Shown: positions 16,487-26,032 of the stretch, piece after piece
How the letters are laid out: the number at the start of each line of letters is the position of its first letter
How positions within the stretch are numbered: the first letter of the stretch is position 1
From: Burkholderiaceae bacterium
GTDB taxonomy: Bacteria > Pseudomonadota > Gammaproteobacteria > Burkholderiales > Burkholderiaceae_B
Direction: 5' to 3'
DNA: 32,758 nt
Assembly: GCA_029866055.1 (NCBI GenBank)
Contig: JARXAG010000137.1
Coordinates: forward strand, 1-32,758
Notes under the pieces: model-generated
Seen by the model: the letters and a program-made list of their open reading frames with translations, nothing else
Told to the model about the DNA's origin: nothing
The model's database searches: none
Translations under genes and position numbers: made by a program

Positions 16487-18199
16487 ATGTCAACTCAACA
16501 ACTCTCAACCGATGCAGGCGAAAGCTTTGCAGCGATGTTTGCAGCAAGTATCGAAAAGCAAGATATGAAGTCCGGCGAGGTCATCTCTGCCGAAGTCGTG
16601 CGTATTGACCATAATTTTGTGGTGGTAAACGCCGGCCTGAAGTCTGAGGCACTGATTCCTCTTGAAGAATTCTTAAACGATCAGGGCGAGCTCGAAGTCA
16701 AACCAGGCGATTTTGTTTCTGTTGCCATTGATTCGCTCGAAAACGGCTACGGTGACACCGTGCTGTCTCGTGATCGCGCCAAGCGCCTGTCGGCCTGGCT
16801 GTCACTCGAAAAATCACTCGAGAAAAACGAACTGGTTACCGGCACCATCACCGGTAAAGTCAAAGGCGGCTTGACTGTCATGACTGCAGGCATTCGTGCC
16901 TTCTTGCCAGGCTCGCTGGTTGATCTGCGTCCTGTGAAAGACACAACGCCGTTCGAAGGCAAGACCATGGAGTTCAAGGTCATCAAGCTTGATCGCAAGC
17001 GCAACAACGTGGTGGTATCGCGTCGTGCTGTGCTCGAAGCCAGCATGGGCGAAGACCGCCAGAAGCTGCTCGAAAATCTGCAAGAAGGTTCGATCGTTAA
17101 AGGTGTGGTTAAAAACATCACCGATTACGGCGCATTCGTTGACCTGGGCGGCATCGATGGTCTGTTGCACATCACCGATATGGCCTGGCGTCGCGTGCGT
17201 CATCCGTCTGAAGTGTTGGCTGTTGGCCAAGAAGTCGAAGCAAAAGTTCTTAAGTTTGATCAAGAAAAAAGCCGTGTGTCATTGGGCGTCAAGCAGCTTG
17301 GCGAAGATCCATGGGTGGGTCTCGCACGTCGCTACCCACAGCACACACGTCTGTTCGGTAAAGTCACTAACCTCACCGACTACGGTTCATTCGTTGAAGT
17401 CGAAGCCGGCATTGAAGGCTTGGTACACGTGTCTGAAATGGATTGGACCAACAAAAACGTTGATCCACGCAAGGTTGTGACCTTGGGCGAAGAAGTCGAA
17501 GTCATGGTTCTTGAAATCGACGAAGACCGTCGCCGTATTTCGTTGGGCATGAAGCAATGCCGTCAAAACCCCTGGGAAGAGTTCGCCTCTAACTTCAAAC
17601 GTGGCGATAAAGTTTCAGGCGCGATCAAGTCAATTACTGACTTCGGCGTGTTTGTTGGCTTGCCAGGCGGCATCGATGGTTTGGTGCATTTGTCTGATTT
17701 GTCCTGGACCGAAACCGGTGAAGAAGCCGTTCGTAACTTCAAGAAAGGCGACGAGCTGCATGCAACCGTGTTGGGTATCGACACTGACAAAGAGCGTATT
17801 TCGCTTGGCGTGAAACAGCTTGAAGGCGACCCCTTCAACAACTACGTGGCAACCTACGACAAGGGCGCTGTTGTACCTGGCACCGTTAAGTCTGTCGAAG
17901 CCAAGGGCGCTACCGTGACTCTGTCGCTCGAAGTTGAAGGTTACCTGCGTGCGTCTGAGATTTCGACAGGCCGCGTTGAAGACGCAACCACAGCGATTAA
18001 GGCTGGCGATAACATCGAAGCAATGATCATCAACGTCGATCGTAAGACGCGTCAGATTCAGTTGTCGATCAAAGCGCGCGATACAGCAGACACTGCAGAA
18101 TCTATGCAGCGTATTTCAGAGTCGAGTGCATCGTCGGGCACAACCAATTTGGGCGCGTTGCTCAAGGCCAAGCTCGATCAGGCTCGCGACACTGAATAA
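16487..18199 (+). CDS. rpsA: 30S ribosomal protein S1
   Basis: The 570-residue protein consists of six S1 (OB-fold) repeats beginning near residues 30, 115, 200, 288, 373 and 460. Repeats 3-6 are most regular, for example [40 protein letters not shown] and [20 protein letters not shown], each ending in an ISLGxKQ motif. S1 draws mRNA to the ribosome. The 95-base gap from cmk holds an imperfect GC hairpin (GCCCGGCGAGC/GCTCGGGC) and no good Shine-Dalgarno, as expected for S1 mRNA, which is often autoregulated. ATG 16487 gives [18 protein letters not shown]. ihfB follows after 5 bases. Confidence 0.98.
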   Translation: MSTQQLSTDAGESFAAMFAASIEKQDMKSGEVISAEVVRIDHNFVVVNAGLKSEALIPLEEFLNDQGELEVKPGDFVSVAIDSLENGYGDTVLSRDRAKRLSAWLSLEKSLEKNELVTGTITGKVKGGLTVMTAGIRAFLPGSLVDLRPVKDTTPFEGKTMEFKVIKLDRKRNNVVVSRRAVLEASMGEDRQKLLENLQEGSIVKGVVKNITDYGAFVDLGGIDGLLHITDMAWRRVRHPSEVLAVGQEVEAKVLKFDQEKSRVSLGVKQLGEDPWVGLARRYPQHTRLFGKVTNLTDYGSFVEVEAGIEGLVHVSEMDWTNKNVDPRKVVTLGEEVEVMVLEIDEDRRRISLGMKQCRQNPWEEFASNFKRGDKVSGAIKSITDFGVFVGLPGGIDGLVHLSDLSWTETGEEAVRNFKKGDELHATVLGIDTDKERISLGVKQLEGDPFNNYVATYDKGAVVPGTVKSVEAKGATVTLSLEVEGYLRASEISTGRVEDATTAIKAGDNIEAMIINVDRKTRQIQLSIKARDTADTAESMQRISESSASSGTTNLGALLKAKLDQARDTE

Positions 18200-18204
18200 T
18201 CCCA

Positions 18205-18528
18205 GTGACTAAGTCTGAACTTATCGCTGCGCTGGCGGCCCGCTACACACAGCTGGCCGCTCGCGACACCGATTACGCTGTTAAAACGGTGCTCGATGCC
18301 ATGACCGAGGCGTTAGCCGAAGGTCAACGCATCGAGATCCGTGGTTTTGGCAGCTTTTCGCTGTCTGAACGCGCACCACGCGTCGGGCGCAATCCCAAGT
18401 CGGGCGAACAAGTGTTGGTACCAGGTAAGCAGGTGCCACACTTCAAGGCCGGCAAAGAGTTGCGCGAACGTGTCGACTTGAATGGCGGTGCACCGAGCAC
18501 CGACCCAACAAGTGCGACAGATCATTGA
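18205..18528 (+). CDS. ihfB: Integration host factor subunit beta
   Basis: The 107-residue HU/IHF protein starts at GTG with [20 protein letters not shown]. The DNA-binding arm has the IHF signature [20 protein letters not shown] followed by [23 protein letters not shown], with the arm-tip proline. With IhfA it bends DNA sharply at specific sites. The extra C-terminal tail ([17 protein letters not shown]) is longer than in E. coli IhfB (94 residues). It sits 5 bases after rpsA and is followed at once by a strong terminator, closing the unit that begins upstream. Confidence 0.96.
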   Translation: MTKSELIAALAARYTQLAARDTDYAVKTVLDAMTEALAEGQRIEIRGFGSFSLSERAPRVGRNPKSGEQVLVPGKQVPHFKAGKELRERVDLNGGAPSTDPTSATDH

Positions 18529-18536
18529 TTTATTAG

Positions 18537-18562
18537 AAAAACCGCCGAAAGGCGGTTTTTTT
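18537..18562 (+). terminator. Intrinsic terminator after ihfB
   Basis: AAAAACCGCC-GAAA-GGCGGTTTTT is a GNRA-capped 10-bp stem followed by further T. It starts 9 bases after the ihfB stop. Confidence 0.95.
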
Positions 18563-18618
18563 ATGCGCCGAAACGGCAGGACGCTTACAATCGACTTTTG
18601 CACTTTGGAGCATCAGCC

Positions 18619-18936
18619 ATGCGCTACCTTGTCTGGGCTTTACGCTTAATTGTTTTTGTCGCCGTCTTAATGTTTGCCTTAAAAAACACTGACCCAGTGG
18701 GCGTGACGTTTTATGGCACGTGGGAGCTTCAAAGCGTTCCGCTGATTGTGGTGATGCTTTCGACCTTTGTGCTTGGCACCCTGTTTGGGCTCTTGCTGAC
18801 AGTACCCGGTTCACTGCGTCGTCGCCGCGAGGTTGTGCGTCTTAAAAAAGACCTTGAGCGTATACAAGCTGCAGTCAACCCGCCGGGCTCAGCACCGCTT
18901 TCACCTGATGCCTTGGTGCCTTTGTCGCCGATTTGA
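18619..18936 (+). CDS. lapA: LapA-family (DUF1049) inner-membrane protein
   Basis: The 105-residue protein has two transmembrane helices (LVWALRLIVFVAVLMFALKN and VPLIVVMLSTFVLGTLFGLL) joined by a short loop with the family motif TDPVGVTFYGTWELQSVP. A basic region (RRRREVVRLKKDLERIQ) and a Pro-rich tail follow. LapA is co-encoded with LapB and works in LPS assembly. ATG 18619 has GGAG 8 bases upstream and gives MRYLVW; the longer track start lacks support. It begins a cluster with lapB, hldA and hldD. Confidence 0.9.
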   Translation: MRYLVWALRLIVFVAVLMFALKNTDPVGVTFYGTWELQSVPLIVVMLSTFVLGTLFGLLLTVPGSLRRRREVVRLKKDLERIQAAVNPPGSAPLSPDALVPLSPI

Positions 18937-18952
18937 CGCTGGTATTTTTTGC

Positions 18953-18990
18953 CGCGTAAAGCTCAGCAGACTTTGCGCGCTTATTTTTTG
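18953..18990 (+). terminator. Possible attenuator hairpin between lapA and lapB
   Basis: CGCGTAAAG/CTTTGCGCG forms a 9-bp stem with one G-U pair and a 9-nt loop, followed by CTTATTTTTTG. The stem is AT-rich in its inner half and the T tract is interrupted, so it may only reduce read-through into lapB. Confidence 0.4.
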
Positions 18991-19006
18991 ACCTTAGGAA
19001 CACTGC

Positions 19007-20227
19007 GTGGATTTTGAGTCTTGGTGGCTGATTTTTGTGCCGTTGTTGTTCGCGTTAGGGTGGATGGCTGCGCGTTTTGATATCCGGCAGATTTTGTCCG
19101 AAACGCGTAATCTGCCCGATTCGTATTTTCGTGGTTTAAATTTCTTGCTCAACGAAGAGCCTGATCGTGCCATCGACGCGTTCGTTGAGGTCGCCAAGCT
19201 TGATCCCGAAACGACCGAGCTTCACTTTGCCCTAGGTAGCTTGTTTCGGCGGCGTGGCGAAATGGAGCGCGCCATCCGCGTGCATCAAAGCTTATTGTCG
19301 CGTGCCGATTTACCAGTCGGTCAGCGCGAGCACGCGCAGCATGAACTCGCACAAGACTATCTCAAGGCGGGCATGCTTGATCGTGCCGAAGAGGCCTTTA
19401 CAGTACTTAAAGATACAAGCTTTGGTTTAGCGGCGTTGCGCGCCTTGATTCGAATTTATGAATCCGAACACGACTGGACGCGCGCGATTCAAGCGGTTGA
19501 AAGCCTGAGAAAGTTGGTAGATGAGCCTGTGCCACAGTTGGTGCACTACTATTGTGAACTCGCTCAGGTTGCACTTGCGACTAAGCCCCCTTTGGTCGAG
19601 CAAGCGCAAGAGGCCTTGAAACAGGCAGAGCGCGCGGCAAAAGCACGCGATGCAGGCTCGGCTGCAGCCGCGAGTGTTCGCGTGACGATGATTCACGCCT
19701 CGATAGCAGGCTCTGCGCAACAAACGCTCTTACAACGGCAGTATTTTCAAGTGGTGCTCGACCAATCGCCCGAGTTTGCAGGGTTGGTTGCCGAGCAACT
19801 ATTGCAAAATTTTTCTCAAACCCAAGAATCTGCTCAGGGCTTGGCGTTGTTGCTGTCGCATCACGAAAAATACCCGTCTCTGGATTTGTTTAACGTGGTC
19901 TTTCGAGCGTTGCGAGCCCAAGAGGGCGTTGACGTTGCATGGGCGTTTGCTCGGCAGGCCTTGCAAGCCAACCCCTCGTTACTCGGTCTTGATCGCTTGC
20001 TTGAAGCCGAACTGGCACATGCTGAGGCAAATCAAACACCGCTTGAGAGCCCCATCCCCGGTGCTGATTTGGCGTTGTTGCGTCGGTTGATTAACCAGCA
20101 CAGCCAACGTCTTGATCGCTATACCTGCCGTAGCTGTGGGTTTCAGGCGCGGCGCTACTATTGGCAGTGCCCTGGTTGTAATGCGTGGGAAACTTATAAA
20201 CCACGCCGGATGGAAGAACTTGCATGA
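19007..20227 (+). CDS. lapB: Lipopolysaccharide assembly protein LapB
   Basis: The 406-residue protein has one N-terminal membrane helix (WWLIFVPLLFALGWMAARFD). A long tetratricopeptide region follows (about residues 35-350, e.g. YFRGLNFLLNEEPDRAIDAF and LARLGDxxRAI-like LFRRRGEMERAIRVHQ). It ends in a rubredoxin-type zinc knuckle, YTCRSCGFQARRYYWQCPGC, with four cysteines. LapB adapts FtsH to degrade LpxC and so sets LPS synthesis. The start is GTG with AGGA 7-8 bases upstream. It overlaps hldA by 4 bases, tying LPS control to core heptose supply. Confidence 0.95.
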   Translation: MDFESWWLIFVPLLFALGWMAARFDIRQILSETRNLPDSYFRGLNFLLNEEPDRAIDAFVEVAKLDPETTELHFALGSLFRRRGEMERAIRVHQSLLSRADLPVGQREHAQHELAQDYLKAGMLDRAEEAFTVLKDTSFGLAALRALIRIYESEHDWTRAIQAVESLRKLVDEPVPQLVHYYCELAQVALATKPPLVEQAQEALKQAERAAKARDAGSAAAASVRVTMIHASIAGSAQQTLLQRQYFQVVLDQSPEFAGLVAEQLLQNFSQTQESAQGLALLLSHHEKYPSLDLFNVVFRALRAQEGVDVAWAFARQALQANPSLLGLDRLLEAELAHAEANQTPLESPIPGADLALLRRLINQHSQRLDRYTCRSCGFQARRYYWQCPGCNAWETYKPRRMEELA

Positions 20228-21153
20228 AGACATTTCCTAAAGACGCGGTGACACGTGCCCGAGTATTGGTTGTTGGTGACGTGATGCTTGATCGTTATTG
20301 GTTTGGTGACGTTGAGCGCATCTCTCCTGAGGCGCCTGTGCCGGTGGTGCACGTGGCCCGCCGCGAAGATCGCTTGGGCGGTGCTGCCAACGTTGCGCGC
20401 AACGCCGTGGCTTTAGGTGCAAAAGTTACCTTGGTCGGTTTGGTTGGGGTAGACGAGGCCGCGACCCGGGTGCATGAACTGCTAGCAGAGGCCGGCGTCA
20501 CCGCGCACTTGATCGCCGATGCCGCACACCCGACGACACTTAAAATGCGTGTGCTGGCGCGTCAACAACAAATGATGCGTATCGATTTCGAAGAAAAACC
20601 CACCGCGCAGTTGCTCGACACCTTACAGGCGCAAGTGGCGCCTTTGTTCGCCGAGCATGACGTGGTTGTTTTTTCTGACTACGCCAAGGGCGCGCTGGCG
20701 CATGTCGAGGCCTTAATTACCTTGGCCCGCCTGCAAGGGATTGCGGTCTTGGTTGACCCTAAGGGCAGTGATTATCAACGTTACCGCGGTGCCACCTTGG
20801 TCACCCCTAATCGTGGCGAGATGCAGCAGGCTGTGGGGCACTGGTCGAGCGAGACGGATTTGGCAGAACGCGCGCAAGGTTTACGCGATCAGCTCGAGCT
20901 CGAGGCGTTGCTAGTGACCCGCTCAGAGCAAGGTATGACGCTATTTACTGCGAACGGCAGTGATCATGTTGATGCCCAGGCGCATGAGGTGTTTGATGTC
21001 TCGGGGGCAGGCGACACCGTGTTAGCGACTCTTGCTGTGATGCGCGCAATCGGAGTCGATTGGCCTGAGGCGATGCGTTGGGCGAATCGCGCAGGTGGAA
21101 TCGTTGTGGGTAAACTAGGAACATCGATCGTAACTGCCGGAGAACTTGCATGA
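20224..21153 (+). CDS. hldA: D-glycero-beta-D-manno-heptose-7-phosphate kinase (stand-alone)
   Basis: The 309-residue PfkB/ribokinase-fold protein has [20 protein letters not shown], the [20 protein letters not shown] motif, [22 protein letters not shown] and the anion-hole/catalytic-base motif [16 protein letters not shown] near the C-terminus. It phosphorylates heptose-7-phosphate at C1 for ADP-heptose synthesis. Unlike E. coli HldE (about 477 residues) it lacks the C-terminal nucleotidyltransferase domain, so an HldC-type enzyme must be encoded elsewhere. The symbol rfaE1 is also used. It overlaps both lapB and hldD by 4 bases. Confidence 0.94.
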   Translation: MKTFPKDAVTRARVLVVGDVMLDRYWFGDVERISPEAPVPVVHVARREDRLGGAANVARNAVALGAKVTLVGLVGVDEAATRVHELLAEAGVTAHLIADAAHPTTLKMRVLARQQQMMRIDFEEKPTAQLLDTLQAQVAPLFAEHDVVVFSDYAKGALAHVEALITLARLQGIAVLVDPKGSDYQRYRGATLVTPNRGEMQQAVGHWSSETDLAERAQGLRDQLELEALLVTRSEQGMTLFTANGSDHVDAQAHEVFDVSGAGDTVLATLAVMRAIGVDWPEAMRWANRAGGIVVGKLGTSIVTAGELA

Positions 21154-22151
21154 TTGTTGTCACAGGCGCGGCTGGCTTTATTGGCAGCAATATCATTCGC
21201 GGCTTAAATCGCCGTGGCATCACAAATATTTTGGCGGTCGACGATCTGACGGATGGCGATAAATTCGTGAATCTGGTGGGTGGTCAAATTAGCGATTACA
21301 TGCACAAAGACGAGTTTCGTCGCGGCGTGCTTGAGGGCTTTTTACCTGGCGTGCGTGCGGTGTTTCATCAGGGTGCCTGTTCGGATACAACCGAGCGTAA
21401 TGGCCAGTTTATGATGGACAACAACTATCGCGTCACCCTCGAGTTGTTTGAGTATTGCCAAACGCATAAAGTCCCGCTGATGTATGCGTCGTCGGCGGCG
21501 GTGTATGGCGCGGGCCCGCACTATGCTGAGTCTTTAGAAAATGAAAAGCCGTTAAACGTGTATGGCTATTCAAAATTTTTGTTTGATCAAGTGTTGCGCG
21601 CGCGCATGAGTTCGCTCACTGCGCAAGTCGTTGGTTTGCGCTATTTCAATGTGTATGGTCCGCAAGAGCAGCACAAAGGGCGCATGGCTTCGGTGGCGTT
21701 TCACAACATGAATCAGTTTATCGACGAGGGTCATGTCCGTTTGTTTGGTGGCTGGGATGGCTATGCCGATGGCGGGCAGTTGCGTGACTTTATTTCAGTG
21801 CACGATGTGGTCGATGTCAATTTGCATTTTCTCGATCACCCCAAAGTATCTGGTATCTTCAACTGCGGTACCGGGCGAGCCCAACCGTTTAACGATGTGG
21901 CCAGTACAGTCGTCAACACCATGCGCACGCTGCGCGGGCAAGCGCCCATGTCGCTTGAAGAACTGGTGCGGCACGGATCGCTGCGCTATACGGCGTTTCC
22001 TGAAGACCTGAAGGGTCGTTATCAAAGCTATACACAGGCTGATGTGTCGGCGCTGCGTGCCGCGGGTTACAAGTCTGAGATGCGCGACGTGCAAACGGGC
22101 GTGGCTGAGTATGTCCGCGCGCTGCACGAGGCAAGTGCTGGCGCGCAGTAA
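21150..22151 (+). CDS. hldD: ADP-L-glycero-D-manno-heptose-6-epimerase
   Basis: The 333-residue extended SDR enzyme starts [20 protein letters not shown] with the NADP Rossmann glycines. It has the family-specific [42 protein letters not shown] and the catalytic YGYSK (Tyr-x-x-x-Lys). [20 protein letters not shown] follows. It inverts C6 of ADP-D,D-heptose to give the LPS inner-core donor. It overlaps hldA by 4 bases and ends the LPS cluster. Also called rfaD or gmhD. Confidence 0.96.
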   Translation: MIVVTGAAGFIGSNIIRGLNRRGITNILAVDDLTDGDKFVNLVGGQISDYMHKDEFRRGVLEGFLPGVRAVFHQGACSDTTERNGQFMMDNNYRVTLELFEYCQTHKVPLMYASSAAVYGAGPHYAESLENEKPLNVYGYSKFLFDQVLRARMSSLTAQVVGLRYFNVYGPQEQHKGRMASVAFHNMNQFIDEGHVRLFGGWDGYADGGQLRDFISVHDVVDVNLHFLDHPKVSGIFNCGTGRAQPFNDVASTVVNTMRTLRGQAPMSLEELVRHGSLRYTAFPEDLKGRYQSYTQADVSALRAAGYKSEMRDVQTGVAEYVRALHEASAGAQ

Positions 22152-22235
22152 GCACGTTGAATTACGGGTGGATATTGCCTGGCTATCTGCCCCGTAAGCT
22201 CTACAAAAAACCTCAAGATGGCGCTGCGACAGTGT

Positions 22236-22247
22236 TGGCCTAGGCCA
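22236..22247. promoter_or_regulatory. 12-bp palindrome upstream of the ComEA-like gene
   Basis: TGGCCTAGGCCA is perfectly self-complementary and lies 37 bases before the start codon of the ComEA-like gene. It could be an operator; there is no other evidence. Confidence 0.25.
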
Positions 22248-22284
22248 CGCGCTGGTTCGCATCATCCTTTTTAGAGGTAGAGCC

Positions 22285-22848
22285 ATGAACCCTTTTCTTG
22301 AGTCGACCGTTGCAGTGCCCTTGGCATCTGAACAATCGCTAGTCCAACCTCAGAAACAGATCGAACCGCCCAGAGGACGTTGGTCGTTTCCGTTCGCCCA
22401 TCAAGCCGCCAATCGCTTGGCTCGACGTTCTCGCGTGGCGGTCATGTTGGCCGGAGTTGGAGTCGGGTTGTCGGCTCAGGCACTCGAATTGAACACGGCG
22501 ACCGCTGAGCAACTCAGAGATTTGCGCGGGGTGGGGCCGCGTACCGCACAGATTATTGTGCAAGAGCGTAACCGCGCGGGCCCGTTTGAGTCGCTCGAAG
22601 ACTTGTCAGACCGAGTCCGCGGAATCGGCCCTAAGCGGTTGCAAACCCTACAGGCAGCTGGCTTGCGCGTGTCAGAGGTGGGGCGCAGCGCTAGCGCCTT
22701 GTCGGGCAAGGTGCTGGGCACCTCTTCACAGGTGACAGGTTCTCGGGTTGCCGCCTCTGAGGCTACCGCTTCTCAGGCTGCGCGTGGTCGTGTCGCACCG
22801 TCTACAAGTGTTGCGATACCGTTGATTGAGACCTCGCCTCCTCACTAA
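22285..22848 (+). CDS. ComEA-like helix-hairpin-helix DNA-binding protein
   Basis: The 187-residue protein has a hydrophobic segment near residues 50-66 (VAVMLAGVGVGLSAQAL). Two helix-hairpin-helix motifs follow: LNTATAEQLRDLRGVGPRTA and LEDLSDRVRGIGPKRLQTLQ. This is the ComEA pattern, in which a membrane or secretion signal presents an HhH domain that binds DNA during uptake. Two things are unusual: about 50 residues lie before the hydrophobic segment, and a Ser/Ala/Val-rich low-complexity tail follows the HhH. AGAGG lies 9 bases before the ATG, supporting this start; ATG 22444 would give a bare short signal. Whether the cell is competent cannot be told from the window. Confidence 0.8.
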   Translation: MNPFLESTVAVPLASEQSLVQPQKQIEPPRGRWSFPFAHQAANRLARRSRVAVMLAGVGVGLSAQALELNTATAEQLRDLRGVGPRTAQIIVQERNRAGPFESLEDLSDRVRGIGPKRLQTLQAAGLRVSEVGRSASALSGKVLGTSSQVTGSRVAASEATASQAARGRVAPSTSVAIPLIETSPPH

Positions 22849-22887
22849 AGGCGTGCGCGCGTGAGTCGCCGGCAGCTCGTTGTGCCT

Positions 22888-22897
22888 TTGGTATGAT
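22888..22897 (+). promoter_or_regulatory. Candidate extended -10 promoter for cysM
   Basis: TTTGGTATGAT contains TGG-TATGAT, an extended -10 match, 55 nt before the cysM start. No clear -35 hexamer is present, which fits an extended -10 promoter. Confidence 0.4.
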
Positions 22898-22951
22898 CAT
22901 TGCTTTGATGCGCCCTCGTTCTGCAAAGCGAGGGGCTACCGAGGCAAAATG

Positions 22952-23866
22952 ATGAAAACATATCCAAGCGTAGAACAGGCCGTGGGCAACACGCCACTCG
23001 TGCGTCTGCAGCGACTGCCCTCAAAGCTCGCCCAAGAGCGTGGCAACATTGTGTTGGGTAAGCTTGAGGGCAATAATCCCGCTGGTTCGGTCAAAGACCG
23101 CCCAGCGTTGGCCATGATTTTGGGGGCAGAGGCCCGCGGTGAAATCAAGCCAGGTGATACCTTGATCGAGGCCACCAGCGGTAACACAGGGATTGCGCTG
23201 GCAATGGCCGCTGCCATGCGTGGTTACAAGATGATTTTGATCATGCCCGACAATCTTTCGGTTGAGCGTCGCGCGTCAATGGCGGCCTACGGGGCTGAAC
23301 TGATACTGACCCCTTCGAGCGGTGGTGGGATGGAGTTTGCGCGTGATTTAGCCACCAATATGCAAGCCGAAGGGCGCGGCAAGGTGCTGGATCAGTTCTC
23401 AAATCCTGACAACCCGTTAGCGCACTTCAAGACAACGGGCCCCGAGTTGTGGGATCAAACAGGCGGCGAAATCACGCACTTTGTGAGTGCCATGGGTACC
23501 ACCGGTACGATCATGGGTGTGAGCCGTTATTTAAAGTCAAAAAATCCGGCCATCACGATTGTCGGTGCCCAGCCTGCCGAAGGCTCGCAGATCGCAGGTA
23601 TCCGCAAATGGCCCGAGGCCTATCTGCCTGCCATTTATGATCCAAAGCTAGTGGATCAGTTTGAATCGATTGAGCAAAAAGACGCTGAAAACATGGCCAG
23701 ACGCCTAGCCGCCGAAGAAGGAATCTGCGCCGGGGTCTCAGCAGCAGGCGCCTTAGTGGCCGCGCTGCGGGTGGCCGAAACCGCCCGCAATGCCACGATT
23801 GCCTTTATCGTTTGCGATCGTGGTGATCGTTACTTGTCGACAGGTTTATTTGACCCACAAGTTTAA
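22952..23866 (+). CDS. cysM: Cysteine synthase B (O-acetylserine sulfhydrylase)
   Basis: The 304-residue PLP enzyme shows TPLVRLQRLPS, LEGNNPAGSVKDRPALAMI with the PLP lysine, and EATSGNTGIALAMAAAMRGY. MPDNLSVERRASMAAYGAEL follows, then HFVSAMGTTGTIMGVSRYL, the PLP-phosphate loop. VGAQPAEGSQIAGIRKWPE and CDRGDRYLSTGLF are typical of CysM rather than CysK. It makes cysteine from O-acetylserine and sulfide or thiosulfate. ATG 22952 is chosen because GAGG lies 7 bases upstream; ATG 22949 is equally in frame. The track start at 22880 runs through the promoter. Confidence 0.95.
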   Translation: MKTYPSVEQAVGNTPLVRLQRLPSKLAQERGNIVLGKLEGNNPAGSVKDRPALAMILGAEARGEIKPGDTLIEATSGNTGIALAMAAAMRGYKMILIMPDNLSVERRASMAAYGAELILTPSSGGGMEFARDLATNMQAEGRGKVLDQFSNPDNPLAHFKTTGPELWDQTGGEITHFVSAMGTTGTIMGVSRYLKSKNPAITIVGAQPAEGSQIAGIRKWPEAYLPAIYDPKLVDQFESIEQKDAENMARRLAAEEGICAGVSAAGALVAALRVAETARNATIAFIVCDRGDRYLSTGLFDPQV

Positions 23867-23881
23867 GCAAATGCGCAGAAA

Positions 23882-23903
23882 TCCTCCCTGCTAATGGGGA
23901 GGA
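23882..23903. terminator. Possible hairpin between convergent cysM and mltB
   Basis: TCCTCCC/GGGAGGA forms a 7-bp GC-rich stem with an 8-nt loop, 15 bases after the cysM stop. No T tract follows on either side, so it may act as an mRNA 3' end stabiliser or a weak terminator. Confidence 0.35.
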
Positions 23904-23937
23904 TGAATAGCGCGGGCATCGTAGGAGTCTCTTTTTG

Positions 23938-25143
23938 TCAATTATCAGCCAAGGCGCGGGCCAAATCCGCGACAGAGGCTGCGTAAAAATAGCTGCGGTT
24001 GTATAGGGTGATCGTAAAGAAGTTTTGGGTGGCCGTGCGAAACTCAACAGTCCCCGCACGTTCCTCGGGTAGGTCAATCACACCGAGCGCTGCGCGCATC
24101 CACGGCGCGTCTTTGGCGCCTGGGGCTAGTTTGGCACCAGCTGCCCGTAATTGAGGCCAGTCAAGGGTGGGCTTTAAGCCGCCATCGACAAGTTTGTCTG
24201 CAGAAGCGGGTAGGCTGACCGGAACAAAAGTCGGTAAGCCTCGTAGCCAGCCATGCTCAACCAAAAAGTTCGCCACTGAAACAATCGCATCGGCCATATT
24301 GGTGCTTAGGTTGATCTCTTGGGCGCCGCGCGCGCTCACGGCAAAACGTTTGATACTGCCAGGCATAAATTGTGGGATGCCGACGGCGCCCGCAAACGAC
24401 CCCTTCAAGGTTCTGGCGTCGACACGACCCGCCAAGTCCAATTCGATCAGGTCTGCTAATTGACCGCGAAACATTTCGGCGCGATCTGGCCTTGAGGCAT
24501 CGGGGTAGTCAAAGCCTAGCGTGGCCAACGAGTCAAGGACGCGAAAACTCCCTTGGTTTTTGCCGTATCCGGTTTCAACCCCAATAATGGCTGCAATGAT
24601 ATTTTGTGGTACGCCGTAGCGGGCAGTTGCGCGGTCTAACTCGGCCCCGTACTGTTTCATAAAGGCGTGACCTTGGGAGATCAGAATCGGTTCGACCACA
24701 CGACCACGGTAGGTTGCCCAACTGCGTGGTGGGCGGATTTGGCCGGGGGCGACAGGCGCCACAATGCGGGCAACCGTAGGGTTATAGCGTGCCTCGTCAA
24801 GCAGCTTCAGTACCTTATCTTCGGGCAGTTTTCGCTCTGAGGCCAGTTCAACGCCAAAGCGTTGCATGGTTGCGCGACGAGCTGCTTCGGTTTGGGGACG
24901 AGAAACAGGATCAAAACGACTGTTCGCGCTTGCAGAGCCGCTCGCCTTTGTGCCCCCTGATCCCGCAGTGCCTGGGCCTGTCGTGCCGCCTGAGGTGGTG
25001 CTTGAAGTGGTGTTTGAAGTGGCGCCTGTTTTCGAGCTTGCGTCAGCCGTAGCTGTCTTGTCCGGCCCCGAAGGGGGCGTCGAACAGCCGCACAGTATGG
25101 CTGTCAGCAAACTCAATTGAAGCAGGCGTCGGGGGCAAGGCAT
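23938..25143 (-). CDS. mltB: Membrane-bound lytic murein transglycosylase B
   Basis: The 401-residue lipoprotein precursor has the lipobox LCGC (cysteine about residue 20). A Ser/Thr/Gly-rich linker of about 55 residues follows, then the GH103 catalytic domain: RYGVPQNIIAAIIGVETGYG with the catalytic Glu, NQGSFRVLDSLATLGFDYP, GSFAGAVGIPQFMPGSIKRF, and VANFLVEHGWLRG. It cleaves peptidoglycan to 1,6-anhydro products at the inner face of the outer membrane. The low-complexity linker is longer than in E. coli MltB (361 residues in total). It faces cysM and lies divergent from etfB. Confidence 0.94.
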   Translation of the reverse strand: MPCPRRLLQLSLLTAILCGCSTPPSGPDKTATADASSKTGATSNTTSSTTSGGTTGPGTAGSGGTKASGSASANSRFDPVSRPQTEAARRATMQRFGVELASERKLPEDKVLKLLDEARYNPTVARIVAPVAPGQIRPPRSWATYRGRVVEPILISQGHAFMKQYGAELDRATARYGVPQNIIAAIIGVETGYGKNQGSFRVLDSLATLGFDYPDASRPDRAEMFRGQLADLIELDLAGRVDARTLKGSFAGAVGIPQFMPGSIKRFAVSARGAQEINLSTNMADAIVSVANFLVEHGWLRGLPTFVPVSLPASADKLVDGGLKPTLDWPQLRAAGAKLAPGAKDAPWMRAALGVIDLPEERAGTVEFRTATQNFFTITLYNRSYFYAASVADLARALADN

Positions 25144-25207
25144 AAATTTTTCCTTATGAAATCAGTCGATATCATACCGATTGCCTGAGCCTAGGCGCGA
25201 GTTCCGG

Positions 25208-25213
25208 TAGAAT
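25208..25213 (+). promoter_or_regulatory. Probable etfBA -10 element
   Basis: CCGGTAGAATCAGAGG contains TAGAAT, 65 nt before the etfB start. It shares GTAGAAT with the sites before gyrA and rplS. The -35 is unclear; TTGCCT at 25181 is 21 bp away. Confidence 0.4.
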
Positions 25214-25277
25214 CAGAGGTTGATTGTCGGGCGTCAGACCCGATTGAGCTGTATTTTTAATATCTGGAGATCGCTGG

Positions 25278-26030
25278 ATGAAAGTGCTTGTTCCTGTAAA
25301 GCGCGTCGTGGACTACAACGTGAAAGTGCGTGTGAAGTCTGATCACACGGGCGTTGATATTGCAAACGTGAAAATGTCGATGAACCCCTTTGACGAGATC
25401 GCGGTCGAAGAAGCGACTCGTTTAAAAGAAAAGGGTGCCGCCACAGAAGTGATCGCCGTGTCTTGCGGTGTCGCACAATGCCAAGAGACCTTGCGTACCG
25501 CGATGGCGATCGGGGCAGACCGTGGCATCTTGGTGCAAACCGATGTCGAACTTCAACCTTTAGCCGTTGCTAAGTTGCTCAAGGTCTTGGCCGAGAAAGA
25601 ACAGCCCTCGCTGATCATCTTGGGCAAGCAAGCGATCGATGACGACTCTAATCAAACCGGCCAAATGCTTGCCGCGTTGTTGGGTTGGTCGCAAGCGACG
25701 TTTGCCAGCAAAATTGAACTGGGCGATGGCGTTGCGCGTGTCACACGTGAAGTCGACGGCGGGCTCGAAACCATTGAACTGAAGTTGCCGGCCATTGTCA
25801 CCACCGATCTGCGCTTGAATGAGCCACGTTACGTGACCTTGCCTAACATCATGAAGGCCAAGAAAAAGCAGCTCGATACCGTTACGCCTGAGTCATTGGG
25901 TGTAGACGTGGCGCCTCGCCTAAAAACGCTGAAGGTCGTTGAGCCTGCATCGCGTTCGGCGGGCATTAAAGTGCAAGACGTTGCTGCATTAGTTGACAAA
26001 CTCAAGAACGAAGCAAAGGTGGTGGTGTAA
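25278..26030 (+). CDS. etfB: Electron transfer flavoprotein subunit beta
   Basis: The 250-residue protein has the EtfB signature throughout: [59 protein letters not shown] and [20 protein letters not shown] with the AMP-binding and ETF-recognition regions. With EtfA it holds FAD and AMP and accepts electrons from acyl-CoA dehydrogenases, passing them to ETF:ubiquinone oxidoreductase. A GGAG lies 8 bases before the ATG. etfA starts 2 bases after its stop. Confidence 0.97.
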   Translation: MKVLVPVKRVVDYNVKVRVKSDHTGVDIANVKMSMNPFDEIAVEEATRLKEKGAATEVIAVSCGVAQCQETLRTAMAIGADRGILVQTDVELQPLAVAKLLKVLAEKEQPSLIILGKQAIDDDSNQTGQMLAALLGWSQATFASKIELGDGVARVTREVDGGLETIELKLPAIVTTDLRLNEPRYVTLPNIMKAKKKQLDTVTPESLGVDVAPRLKTLKVVEPASRSAGIKVQDVAALVDKLKNEAKVVV

Positions 26031-26032
26031 AC

